Shown: positions 8,444 through 17,654, counted from the first letter of the stretch. The stretch: DNA of 34,460 nt from Paludibacteraceae bacterium (GCA_024399575.1 JAKSNT010000014.1:1-34460), one strand, 5' to 3'. Made by a program: numbers and translations. Notes: generated by a model from the sequence alone, not told the origin.

Positions 8444-11400
8444 ATGGCAAGTTACAATATAAAAAATGGGACAGATACAGTAGCCGATTTCACCATTGAG
8501 ACTATCGGACTGAAAAAGACTATATGCGGCATATCGTGGTGCAAGATAACAGGAACGTCTAAAAATGGTTTGAAAGCTGATGATTTCAAAGGCAAAGACA
8601 TTTCACTTGTATTTTGCGATGAAGAAAAAAAAGAAAGCACCATATTCTCAAGATTCAAGGTGAGCAGCATAGAAACAGGCAAGAATGTGACAATCAATAT
8701 GTACAGTCCGGAAGCTGCGCTGGCAAGGGAGAAAGAATCAAAATCGTACACGGCTGTAAACTTTGCAAGCGGCATATTCGAGCCGACAATGAATGATGCT
8801 GGAATAAAAAATGATGTCAAGAGCAACAATACAATATTCGGCACTATAGGAGATGTCAAAAAAGAGTACATGAGTGCATATCTGGTGCAATTCAACGAGA
8901 CAAAGTATGATTTCCTGATGCGTACGACCAACAGGAGCGGTGTGCCGATGTATTTCGAAAACGGACAAATGATATTTGGGAAAATAGGTACAGAATATTC
9001 AATAGAAGACACATCCAAAGAAGACTACAACGATGTATATTTCGGAAATGACGACACAATCGGAAACAGGGACGACAAGACATATTCGACAGAGATAACC
9101 GACAACGAATTTTACGAAAGCATAGAAAAGGGGAAATACAACGAGTACTCCAAGGAACGCGAGACTGGCGACAGAGAATGGATGGTTGCCCTGCGTTCGC
9201 TCAACGAACACAGTTCGCTGATGGACGGAGTGCTGGAAGCGGGAGTCAAGGTCGCACAGACAGCATCGGCATATAAGACAAACGTCAACAAGGAGAACAA
9301 AAAATATGACGAAGGTTATTTCAAAGACGCAGACATAAAAGACGCAAAAGAGCGACAATACAACACGAATAAGAATTCATATACCCAGTTTGCAAACTAC
9401 AGCGAAAAGTCATCCGAGTCACGTTTTTCGGACGATCACTACAAAAGCGTAAGGAAAGCGCAGCAGGAGATGGTAAAGAAATGCATCTGGGTAAGATACA
9501 AAACTTCGAAAGAAAAATATTTCTTAGGCGACATCCTGAAAATAAATTCCTGGGGAGGGGAATACATAGTGGTTCGTGTGGAGATGACTGCAAGCGTAAA
9601 GAATAATTTATGGGACAACACATGGCAGTATATGCTGATGGCAAAGTGCTCATACGGTACAGGCGACCAATCATACGTTGTCACGCCAGCAGCAGACCTC
9701 CTTGCAGCAAGCGAAAGAGAGAATACACTCCTTGAGAAATATGAGGATATGGAGATATGGGATGGCAGCACATACGACGAAGTGAGGAGATTCAACGGGG
9801 TGCAGCAGGCGACAATAGATGACAACCAAGACCCGAAGAGATTAGGCAGGGTGAGGGTGAAATACGGTTGGCAAGACGGAAATAGCGCTGCAACACCATG
9901 GCTGAAGGTCCTTACCCCTTTGGCCACGGTAAACGGCGGAATATGTTTCGTGCCTCAGAAAGGTGACAAATGTCTTGTAGGGTACAGGAACGGCAATATC
10001 GAACAGCCATATATAGCCGGTGCAACATTCACAAAGGACTCAACACCAAAATGGGGTGCGAGAGGATGCGAGAACATAATATCATGTAAGAATGGACACA
10101 GCATACGGTTCTGGACACCAAAAGATTTTCTTGCAAGCATAGCAAGCGCCATTCCTATGTTATCATGGGTGACAGACTTTATACCAGGATTTGCTCACGC
10201 TGATACACCAGATCCAACAAAAGACTCAGGCGGAAGGATGTCGTATATCGGGGGAATAGATATATCGGACGATGCATGTCTATACGAGATTTCTGCATCA
10301 TCTACGTCAAGAAGTGTAACGATATCCTCAAACCTCGGCAAGGTTGGCGTTAATGCCTTTTCGGCAATTGACATCTCGGCACCTGTAGGAGACATCAACA
10401 TAACTGGAAAGAACGTAAGCATTATTGCAGGAAACAACCTGAAAGTCAGGGCAGGTGAAGAATCGGGTAAAGATTCCGACTCGATTATGTCGATGATAGG
10501 TGCATCCATAAAACCTGCAATAGTACAGCAGGTGTTGTTCTCTGACCTCATATTGGATTTAAGACCATTGGTGGCATTGAAAAACCTGATATACAAACCA
10601 AGCGATGGCAATATGTGTTTTTCGTCAGAACAATTCATAACCATGGAAGCTGGTGATGGAAAGGTCAGTCTGCCAAGCAAGGACTGCACGATAGGCAACA
10701 CCAGCGACAGAGAAGCGAAGACAGATTGCATATTCTATATTGCAATGATAGTTCAGGAAATGGACAGGATTTTCGAGAACTCGTTGCTGAAGATTTCCAC
10801 AGGAGAAATATTAATCAAAGATGCTATAGAGGAAGTTGCCGAATTTATCAAGCAAAACGAAAGCAAAAGTAAAAATAAAAATTCTACGAGTTTATACCAT
10901 GATCTTGTAAAGAAATTGAATCAGCCAATGAATTTATTTCCTGTTGATGTCAATACACTAATAAGCGAGTTGGGAATGGACTGGGTAAGACCCCAAAGGC
11001 CATCTTCATCGACTAAATACTATGCAAAGACAGGACGTGTAAAATCAGTCTATTCGCATTATCAAAGCCTAAAGGAATACCTGACTATATTCAGAAATAA
11101 AATGTTTGCAACAACCGAAAACGACACATCAAATATCAACAAGATGATAGAACAATGCAAGGAACATAATAAAGAAGCAGACATTGCATTTGATAAATAC
11201 ATATTCATTGGTAGAGTAAATGGCTCTATTGATAAAGCGACAGGTAATAAAATAGGGAATATAGAATTTGTTGCTGATAATAAAATTGTAAAGATTAAAG
11301 AACCAATTTCGATTAACAGAAATGATTTCGTTGAACTTAAGAGAGAATGCATTTATAATTTCATCAAGAATAATAAAAAATTAATCTTGGGTTCATCAGA

Positions 11401-11710
11401 TTATAAATTTTCAGATTCTATCAATAACAACGACGGATGGAATGATTTTATTACCAAGTTCAGTGATGAATTATCCGGTAAAATATGGGATGACAATGAT
11501 AAAAAGACCCCTTTTATTGCTAAAATAGAAGAAACTATGATGAATAACATCCTTATTGACGACAACTTAAAGGACAAATGGGTAAGCCCAAGGGTGGGAG
11601 GAATCTACTATTCAGACAAGGAAAATGTCACTCATAAATTGGGATTGAGAGAGGCAAGTATAAATACTCCTGCCGAACTTATGAGACAGATATTAACCAC
11701 AATAAGATGA
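8444..11710 (+). CDS. vgrG: VgrG-like type VI spike protein 2 (1088 aa)
   Basis: Paralogue of the preceding gene, starting 4 nt after its stop. The gp27-like core holds AYLVQFNETKYDFLMRTTNR and MYFENGQM (about 145-175). The OB-fold is at about 450-535 (DDNQDPKRLGRVRVKYGW, TPWLKV, GNIEQPYIAGATF), followed by NGHSIRF and a hydrophobic stretch with PMLSWVTDFIPGFA. The beta-prism is at about 603-673 (VGVNAFSAIDISAP, INITGKNVSIIAG). About 400 C-terminal residues form a diverged helical extension that ends in a segment resembling the end of VgrG1 (GGIYYSDKENVTHKLGL). The 3' third is visibly richer in A and T than the core. The function of the extension is unknown. It may carry cargo or act as a docking domain, but no enzyme motif was recognised. 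Confidence 0.85.
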   Translation: MASYNIKNGTDTVADFTIETIGLKKTICGISWCKITGTSKNGLKADDFKGKDISLVFCDEEKKESTIFSRFKVSSIETGKNVTINMYSPEAALAREKESKSYTAVNFASGIFEPTMNDAGIKNDVKSNNTIFGTIGDVKKEYMSAYLVQFNETKYDFLMRTTNRSGVPMYFENGQMIFGKIGTEYSIEDTSKEDYNDVYFGNDDTIGNRDDKTYSTEITDNEFYESIEKGKYNEYSKERETGDREWMVALRSLNEHSSLMDGVLEAGVKVAQTASAYKTNVNKENKKYDEGYFKDADIKDAKERQYNTNKNSYTQFANYSEKSSESRFSDDHYKSVRKAQQEMVKKCIWVRYKTSKEKYFLGDILKINSWGGEYIVVRVEMTASVKNNLWDNTWQYMLMAKCSYGTGDQSYVVTPAADLLAASERENTLLEKYEDMEIWDGSTYDEVRRFNGVQQATIDDNQDPKRLGRVRVKYGWQDGNSAATPWLKVLTPLATVNGGICFVPQKGDKCLVGYRNGNIEQPYIAGATFTKDSTPKWGARGCENIISCKNGHSIRFWTPKDFLASIASAIPMLSWVTDFIPGFAHADTPDPTKDSGGRMSYIGGIDISDDACLYEISASSTSRSVTISSNLGKVGVNAFSAIDISAPVGDINITGKNVSIIAGNNLKVRAGEESGKDSDSIMSMIGASIKPAIVQQVLFSDLILDLRPLVALKNLIYKPSDGNMCFSSEQFITMEAGDGKVSLPSKDCTIGNTSDREAKTDCIFYIAMIVQEMDRIFENSLLKISTGEILIKDAIEEVAEFIKQNESKSKNKNSTSLYHDLVKKLNQPMNLFPVDVNTLISELGMDWVRPQRPSSSTKYYAKTGRVKSVYSHYQSLKEYLTIFRNKMFATTENDTSNINKMIEQCKEHNKEADIAFDKYIFIGRVNGSIDKATGNKIGNIEFVADNKIVKIKEPISINRNDFVELKRECIYNFIKNNKKLILGSSDYKFSDSINNNDGWNDFITKFSDELSGKIWDDNDKKTPFIAKIEETMMNNILIDDNLKDKWVSPRVGGIYYSDKENVTHKLGLREASINTPAELMRQILTTIR

Positions 11711-11717
11711 TACGACC

Positions 11718-14447
11718 ATGAGCACTTACGCAGTAAAAGTTGATTCAAAAGAATATATATTGGGGCTCAGAAAAACGACAAGCAACATTTTGTTGCAGAA
11801 AATTGTCATTAATAGGCATGTGAGCGACCACGGCAAAGCGATATTGGAGTTCACAATAGCAAATACCGATAAACCCCAAAAAGGAGATGAAATCATAGAA
11901 AAGGACAAATCGGTATCAATCTATTATGGTGATTTATCAATAGATAAGGACCCAAAAAAAGATCCGGTATTTATTGAAAAAGATAAAATAATCGACTGCT
12001 ATTATCTCTTTAAGGTCAGAAAACGAATAATAAAGAACAAGACAAACTGCACTCTGGCTGTTGAAGTGGAACTGCGAAGTGCTGATATGTATATAGACAA
12101 GGAGAAAGGGAATAGTTGCTATACCGCAGGAAAACTGCTGAATGATATAATAAATCCGGCATGTGGAACTACTGGCGTGAAAGTCGCTGTAAACTCTGGA
12201 TTGAAACAACTGTTGAGTTACGAGGGTTCAGGAACCCCATATACAGAGCTCAGACACCCATACCTCGTGCGGCACAACGAGACGATGTATGAGTTCATCA
12301 GGCGAACAGCCAACAAAAGCGGTGAATATCTGTATTTCGAAGGAGGTAAACTCTGTTTGGGACTGTCAAGCCATCCAATCGGCGACTGGTCAACATCTGG
12401 CGAGATAGAAGTAAAGAAATGGGATAGCATAAGCACTGAATACACAAGCGAAACATTATATAGCGACAGCAGTAACGGAAGTGGAATCACAAGAGACGAG
12501 TACAGCAACACGATAGAAAAGGACAAGTACGATTCCGAATCAGATGAAAGAGGTGTTCTCACGCCTTTCTACTATGAATTTGTCAATACAATCACCCATG
12601 CCGAAACAATAGGAGCAATGATAGTAGGCTTGCTGGCGACTGAGTATAAATATTTCGGAATACCAGGCGCAATATCAACCGTATTGGGATATGCCAAAGC
12701 AGCCAATAAAAAATACAATTCAAATTATTTTCCTGACAAAATTGAGGAAAACCGCAAAGATCAGTACGGAAGCAGCAACAATAAATTCACACAGTTCGCT
12801 ACAAACTCCGAAAAATATTCCGGCAAGGTAAACGAGATATTAAATAAAGGCGTAACTTCGACATATTACAATAATATTGCGCAGATGCAGGCTGCGGTAA
12901 GCAGGGAACTGCTCGTAGCAGAAGCGACAGGAAAGCACAACCATATAGCTTTGGGCAAGGCGTTCAGATGGGGAGATAAAAGCTGGATATCAGTTGGCTC
13001 TGAAATAGAAGTGGTTTTAAACAATCAGACCAGCACTGAGTTCAAGATGAAAGAAAAAGCGATCTTTGCACCAATGCTTGCAATTTCAGGAACAAAACAG
13101 GAAATTGCCGTAGCGCCAGTATGCTGCAAGCATGTGCTGAGAGTCAGAGGTGGTGACACAGCAAAAGTAGAAGATAGTGCAGACCCTCAGCGTATGGGAC
13201 GAGTAAGGGTGAAATTCCCATGGTCAGATACGGCAACTCCGTGGATACCAAACCTGTCGCTTCATGCAACCAAAGGCGGAGGGACACACTTCATGCCACA
13301 GAAGGGAGACACAGTCATGATAGAATATGAAGAGGGAAATGTCGAGAAGCCTTACATAGCTGGCAGCCTGTTCACGAGCGATCGTCCTCCTAAATACGGT
13401 ACAAGGAAATATCAAGGGGTGATATCCAACCATCACGGACATTGCATAAGATTTTTCAGTCCTGACAATACTCTGAACTACTTGAACGGAGCATTCCCCG
13501 CTGTAGGATTCATCAGAGGATTTGCACCTCAGGTGATGGGCAACGCAGCAGGGAAAGACAGTCCAATAGGCAAAGCATTGGGGGGAATAGAGTTCACTGA
13601 CGAATATGGGCTGTTCAAGGTGGCAGCGTCAAGCGACAATAGGGAAGTCGTTATAGATTCGCCAGTCGGGTCTGTATCAATCAATGCTTATACTGGCATA
13701 AACATCAATGCACCAAACGGTGATGTGGTGATTGAAGGGATGGATGTAGAGATAAGGGCAAGAAATGCTGTGAATATCAATTCTGGTGCTGACACGAAAA
13801 AAGCTGGTGTCGGTACACTAAAGAATCTGACTGACGCATTGTCAAAACCAATACTTGATTCTTTTGACATGCCACTTCTTAGGTCATTAGTAGTTCAGAT
13901 TGCAACGTTATTAAGATTTTTCAGGGCAGAAAATAACATTGCATTGAAATCGGCTGGAGATATGAAAATAGAAGTGGGAAAATGGAAAAAAGCAAAAAGC
14001 GGAACTTTTGCTGACGGCTTCAAAGGTGTATGGAAAAATGGCATGTGGTCAAAGGTGTTTAATTCGGAGCGTTACGATTTGACGAAAATGTTTGGAAGAG
14101 CTGAACCCTCAAGAATTTCTTTCAAAACATACAATGCAGAAGGCGTACAGACTGAAAAATTTAACAAAAATCCTATCGACAACAATAATGAAGATGACAA
14201 TAACATGGAAGAATTAAATGAAAAATCTAATATTTTAATATTTGATATAAAAGATAATTTTGACAATGGAAGTAGAAATGACAAAAATATCAATAATGAA
14301 GAAGATAATAAATCTATAAAGAAGAATAACTCTGAAAAAGATAAAAACGAAATGGGAGAAAAAGATAACCCGATATTTAAACAACATGAATTGATAATAC
14401 AAAATAAAAATATAAATGATAATATAATTTCAAATGAAATAGAATGA
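11718..14447 (+). CDS. vgrG: VgrG-like type VI spike protein 3 (909 aa)
   Basis: Third paralogue, 7 nt after VgrG2 and last in the cassette. The gp27-like core has HPYLVRHNETMYEFIRRTAN and YLYFEGGKL (about 180-210). The OB-fold is at about 474-555 (SADPQRMGRVRVKFPW, TPWIPNL, GNVEKPYIAGSLF). It is followed by HGHCIRF, a hydrophobic segment and a beta-prism at about 622-693 (VSINAYTGININAP). A DMPLLRSL segment after the prism matches the other two copies, but the long helical extension is replaced. The last 90 or so residues (from about 818) are low-complexity Asn/Asp/Lys/Glu encoded by very AT-rich DNA. This could be a flexible linker, a diverging tail or a truncated form. A terminator follows the stop. 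Confidence 0.84.
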   Translation: MSTYAVKVDSKEYILGLRKTTSNILLQKIVINRHVSDHGKAILEFTIANTDKPQKGDEIIEKDKSVSIYYGDLSIDKDPKKDPVFIEKDKIIDCYYLFKVRKRIIKNKTNCTLAVEVELRSADMYIDKEKGNSCYTAGKLLNDIINPACGTTGVKVAVNSGLKQLLSYEGSGTPYTELRHPYLVRHNETMYEFIRRTANKSGEYLYFEGGKLCLGLSSHPIGDWSTSGEIEVKKWDSISTEYTSETLYSDSSNGSGITRDEYSNTIEKDKYDSESDERGVLTPFYYEFVNTITHAETIGAMIVGLLATEYKYFGIPGAISTVLGYAKAANKKYNSNYFPDKIEENRKDQYGSSNNKFTQFATNSEKYSGKVNEILNKGVTSTYYNNIAQMQAAVSRELLVAEATGKHNHIALGKAFRWGDKSWISVGSEIEVVLNNQTSTEFKMKEKAIFAPMLAISGTKQEIAVAPVCCKHVLRVRGGDTAKVEDSADPQRMGRVRVKFPWSDTATPWIPNLSLHATKGGGTHFMPQKGDTVMIEYEEGNVEKPYIAGSLFTSDRPPKYGTRKYQGVISNHHGHCIRFFSPDNTLNYLNGAFPAVGFIRGFAPQVMGNAAGKDSPIGKALGGIEFTDEYGLFKVAASSDNREVVIDSPVGSVSINAYTGININAPNGDVVIEGMDVEIRARNAVNINSGADTKKAGVGTLKNLTDALSKPILDSFDMPLLRSLVVQIATLLRFFRAENNIALKSAGDMKIEVGKWKKAKSGTFADGFKGVWKNGMWSKVFNSERYDLTKMFGRAEPSRISFKTYNAEGVQTEKFNKNPIDNNNEDDNNMEELNEKSNILIFDIKDNFDNGSRNDKNINNEEDNKSIKKNNSEKDKNEMGEKDNPIFKQHELIIQNKNINDNIISNEIE

Positions 14448-14470
14448 TATTAATCATAAAATAAAAAAAA

Positions 14471-14520
14471 CGAGAATCCCTTCCACTTATTTGATGGAAG
14501 GGATTCTCTCGTTGATTTTT
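14471..14520. terminator. bidirectional hairpin terminator
   Basis: The left arm CGAGAATCCCTTCCA (14471-14485) pairs with TGGAAGGGATTCTCTCG (14495-14511) apart from a 2-nt bulge, with a 9-nt loop. A T-rich stretch follows on the plus strand and an A-run precedes it. It therefore can end both the VgrG cassette and the convergent ridA transcript. Confidence 0.88.
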
Positions 14521-14531
14521 CAATGGCAAAA

Positions 14532-14909
14532 TCATTTGCCTGCAATAGTCTCAATCTCGACCAAAGCACCCATAGGGAGTGATTTTACAGCAAATGCAGA
14601 ACGTGCTGGACAATCAGAGAGGTAATACTGTTTATAGACCTCGTTCATGGCACCGAAATCAGCAATGTCGCTGAGGAACACAGTAGTCTTGACTACATCC
14701 TGGAAATCGTAACCAGCCTCGTTGAGAATGGCACGGACGTTGCGGAGCGACTGGTGAGTCTGCTCAGCGACACCACCTTCAGCAAATTTGCCTGTAGCAG
14801 GGTCGATTGGAAGTTGACCGGAAATGAAAAGCATTCCGTTGACCTGCGTAGCCTGGCTGTATGGACCGATTGCTGCAGGAGCATTTTTTGTTGCAATGAT
14901 TTTCTTCAT
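14532..14909 (-). CDS. ridA: RidA/YjgF/Rid-family reactive intermediate deaminase
   Basis: RidA hydrolyses reactive enamine/imine intermediates (for example 2-aminoacrylate) released by PLP enzymes. It is a small cytoplasmic trimer. The 125 residues match the family. The N-terminus contains APAAIGPYSQA, then LFISGQLPIDPATG, and the C-terminal signature CPARSAF and LVEIE supplies R103 and E118, equivalent to the active-site Arg and Glu of E. coli RidA. It lies 13 nt downstream of the TPR gene on the minus strand and is the last gene of that apparent operon, facing the VgrG cassette. A PLP aminotransferase is nearby but on the opposite strand. Confidence 0.95.
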   Translation of the reverse strand: MKKIIATKNAPAAIGPYSQATQVNGMLFISGQLPIDPATGKFAEGGVAEQTHQSLRNVRAILNEAGYDFQDVVKTTVFLSDIADFGAMNEVYKQYYLSDCPARSAFAVKSLPMGALVEIETIAGK

Positions 14910-14922
14910 TATCGTATATTTT

Positions 14923-16875
14923 TTAATTGTGGTCTTTTAGGATAATAGCATTGATGCGTCGCAGGATTTCAGGAGTGAGGTGAGGAACTATGTCAGTATC
15001 GCGAAGGAGTTGCACAAAGTCGGACATGCCAATCAATGCTATCAGGTTTGGAATGACATTGTCGAGAAGTTCAGGTTTACAAAATGCACGAAGGAGCATA
15101 TTGCGCGGAACGTCTTCAGATTTTGACAGATACTTGCAAGCCTCGTCACATTCGCCAAGCAACAGCAGACAACGTCCGAGCAGGTATGAATATTCATCAT
15201 TGTCGGGATGTTGATATACAAGTTTGTAGGCAAGTTGTTTCGCCTTGTCTGGATGCCCATGCGAGAGATGCAGTGATGACAGGCGCAGCAATGCCTCATC
15301 GTTGTCAGGCGATACGGAAAGCAAATGTTCGTATGTATGTATCGTAGATGTCGTATCACCTGCGAGATATTCTGCATTGGCAAGATGGCTTAGTGTCCAT
15401 GGGTCGTCAGGCGATATGATGTCATATTTATTGTATTCCTCGGCAGCTTCGTCGTATCTGCTGCATTGTTCGAGACAATAGCCTGTCTTGCGGTATATTT
15501 CAGGGTCAGAATCCAGAAGCGAGTCAGAAATGTCATGCCAGAAACGTGTGGCATATTCCCAAACGTCAGCTTCATATAGCATTAAGGCTATGGCATTCCT
15601 GTCGGGAATGGGAAGAAGCGACGTGAGGTCAGAATTTACCGACGACAGATAATCAAAAGGCGAAACAGCACCCATTGTATTGCCGGAAAGGTGAAAGAAA
15701 CGGAAAAGATTCATCACTGAGAATCTTATGAGCTCTTTCGTGGAGACAGTGCCGCGACCTTGCCAATCCTCACGGTCATCAATCTGTTCTGTCAACTCAT
15801 CGACATTGGCGATGCCATAACTGTTAAGCGTGGAATACAGTAAATTAGAGTCAGTTCCCTTCATCGAGAACAGGAGTGAGTAGCGATCAGAGTCGCAAAT
15901 AGAGGTATGGGTAAGCGAACGGCTAATATTCTCGATATCTGAAGAAAGTTCACCGGCAATGAGATGATATCGAAAATCGAGAGGGAAAAACCAGTGCGCA
16001 GGCTCGGCGAAGAAAGGGAAGAATTTCATCTGTCGGAAAGTGTCGTAATACACGTCAATGCCTTTTTTGTTCATTTCGTTGAACCGTTCCATATATTTTA
16101 TTATGCCGCTGCCTTCCAAATCTGCAAGATTGTGATTTTTCAATATCTCCATGTTTTGCCTCAGTAGTTTCGGCAGAAGATTGTTATGGAAATCGTCAGC
16201 AATGGGCAATGTACGGCTTGAAATGAAGAAGCAGGACAATGCGTAGGCGAACAATGGGTCGGCATTCAGGGATTTCAGTTCCTCTGTTAATTTCTCATCG
16301 ATAGATATACGTTCAGCATACACTATGCAAAGTGCAGCTGTCGAGACATACGCTATTGATGTGCGCATTTCGATAAAGAGCGAGAATACCTCAGAATCAA
16401 ATGAACGCAGCAATCGTATGAGCAAAGCGTATGTCAGCACATCTCGGTGAAAGACATCAAGCCCAGAACCGTTGTCAAGGAGGTCGCTGATGTTTTTAAG
16501 GTTTGAATGAGAAAACGGACGGGAAAAAGCAAGAGCTGAGAACAATTCTGACAGAGCAGCATCATCTGATGCAGAGCCAACGGTACGGAATTTGTCAGGT
16601 TCAAGAAGCAAGTCCAGAGCGTCAGCTTCAAGCGACTTGGGGTGGAATGTACCGACAGAAGCATCGTCGGCAAGCGAAAGGATTAGATGGATAATATTCG
16701 GACGGAATGATGTATCAGAATAGGAATAATACTGTTTGCACAAATAACAAAGGTCAGCAAACCGTTTCTTGAGATCGTGGTGCGCAGGGTCAATGTTCTG
16801 TTCGACCATCAGCAGTGCAGGCGCTATCATATCCGATTGAAGTAGCGAATATAAATTTTTCAGCCAAGGTTGCAT
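14923..16875 (-). CDS. TPR-repeat protein of unknown function
   Basis: The C-terminal part, about residues 455-600, contains at least three tetratricopeptide-like units: YDEAAEEYNKYDIISPDDPW, TIHTYEHLLSVSPDNDEALL and KAKQLAYKLVYQHPDNDEYS. TPRs mediate protein-protein contacts. The first 450 residues are helical and I recognise no family or enzyme motif there. No signal peptide or membrane segment is visible, so it is probably cytoplasmic. Its start overlaps the end of the Crp/Fnr-type gene by 16 nt, and ridA follows after 13 nt. Translational coupling with the regulator suggests a shared regulatory or stress role, but this is inference. Confidence 0.8.
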   Translation of the reverse strand: MQPWLKNLYSLLQSDMIAPALLMVEQNIDPAHHDLKKRFADLCYLCKQYYSYSDTSFRPNIIHLILSLADDASVGTFHPKSLEADALDLLLEPDKFRTVGSASDDAALSELFSALAFSRPFSHSNLKNISDLLDNGSGLDVFHRDVLTYALLIRLLRSFDSEVFSLFIEMRTSIAYVSTAALCIVYAERISIDEKLTEELKSLNADPLFAYALSCFFISSRTLPIADDFHNNLLPKLLRQNMEILKNHNLADLEGSGIIKYMERFNEMNKKGIDVYYDTFRQMKFFPFFAEPAHWFFPLDFRYHLIAGELSSDIENISRSLTHTSICDSDRYSLLFSMKGTDSNLLYSTLNSYGIANVDELTEQIDDREDWQGRGTVSTKELIRFSVMNLFRFFHLSGNTMGAVSPFDYLSSVNSDLTSLLPIPDRNAIALMLYEADVWEYATRFWHDISDSLLDSDPEIYRKTGYCLEQCSRYDEAAEEYNKYDIISPDDPWTLSHLANAEYLAGDTTSTIHTYEHLLSVSPDNDEALLRLSSLHLSHGHPDKAKQLAYKLVYQHPDNDEYSYLLGRCLLLLGECDEACKYLSKSEDVPRNMLLRAFCKPELLDNVIPNLIALIGMSDFVQLLRDTDIVPHLTPEILRRINAIILKDHN

Positions 16876-17531
16876 ATTCGGCGTAATGATTTTTCGTCAA
16901 GAATTGAAATCTGCCTGCCATTTAGCGAGATGATACCCTCTGCGACGAAATCCGAGAGAGTCCTGATGGCATTGGCAGTGGTCATATTGGCATAGCAGGC
17001 TATTTCCTCACGCGTCAGCAGGCAGCATATTGCCCCAGTGTTGAAGTTGCGTCCGAAACGTGACGAAATGTCGAGCAAAGCCTCAGCAAGACGGCCACGG
17101 GTATGTTTCTGCGTGAGCGAGACAAGCCGTTTGTCGATTGTGCCGAGACAGGCAGCAAGATCTGACGCCACAGCAGCCGAGATTGACGGATATGTTGCGA
17201 GAAGCCTGGAAAACAGAGATGCGGGAATACAGCGTATTTTCACATCTGACACAGCAAAAGCAGACAACACATAACGCTCGCGGGCGAGCAAAGGTCGCAA
17301 TCCGAAGAACTCACCTGGACATACGAAACGGACTATCTGACATCTGTCAAGACCCGTAACACATATTTTGACATTGCCTTCGACAACACAAAGCAGATGG
17401 GACGGACGGTCACCGACATTATAGATGACGTCGCCACGCATGAATGACATCTCAGTCTCGGAAGCGGAAATCAGCTTCTTATCCTCAGCTGAAATACCGC
17501 GAAATATGGTGCCACAACTATAAATATGCAC
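16860..17531 (-). CDS. Crp/Fnr-family transcriptional regulator
   Basis: The protein has a cyclic-nucleotide-binding-like beta-barrel at about residues 8-105 (MRGDVIYNVGDRPSHLLCVV, VCPGEFFGL, RERYVLSAFA), a dimer helix, and a C-terminal winged helix with the recognition region TREEIACYANMTTANAIRTL (about 173-192). The residues that bind cAMP in E. coli Crp (GE-ALL then PRxA) are not present, so the ligand is unknown and may be absent. The start is a GTG codon at 17531. No in-frame ATG lies between the -7 element and this codon, and the next Met (residue 28) would cut into the barrel. It heads the minus-strand set with the TPR protein and ridA. Confidence 0.88.
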   Translation of the reverse strand: MHIYSCGTIFRGISAEDKKLISASETEMSFMRGDVIYNVGDRPSHLLCVVEGNVKICVTGLDRCQIVRFVCPGEFFGLRPLLARERYVLSAFAVSDVKIRCIPASLFSRLLATYPSISAAVASDLAACLGTIDKRLVSLTQKHTRGRLAEALLDISSRFGRNFNTGAICCLLTREEIACYANMTTANAIRTLSDFVAEGIISLNGRQISILDEKSLRRICNLG

Positions 17532-17558
17532 GATACGACATGATAAATATTACGACTG

Positions 17559-17590
17559 CAAAGGTACAAAAATAATCGGGAACTGTAAAG
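17559..17590 (-). promoter_or_regulatory. promoter for the Crp/Fnr-type gene
   Basis: The minus strand reads TACCTTTG at 17566-17559, a perfect -7 element, about 28 nt before the GTG start. A weak TTTA-type -33 match lies at about 17590-17587, roughly 20 nt upstream of it. Confidence 0.6.
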
Positions 17591-17646
17591 AAAAGAGCGA
17601 AAATATTTTTTTTGCCGAAAAGATGGCTGATGTCAGAAAAAGTTTG

Positions 17647-17654
17647 TAACTTTG
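17647..17654 (+). promoter_or_regulatory. -7 element for the aminotransferase gene
   Basis: TAACTTTG fits the Bacteroidota -7 consensus TAnnTTTG and lies 33 nt before the ATG. No TTTG is found at the right -33 distance. The nearest, at 17611, is too far away. Confidence 0.55.

Noticed and set aside
14170-14447. VgrG3 tail as a separate small gene or pseudogene
   Set aside because: The reading frame runs unbroken from the VgrG core, with no stop or frameshift, so it is annotated as part of VgrG3.
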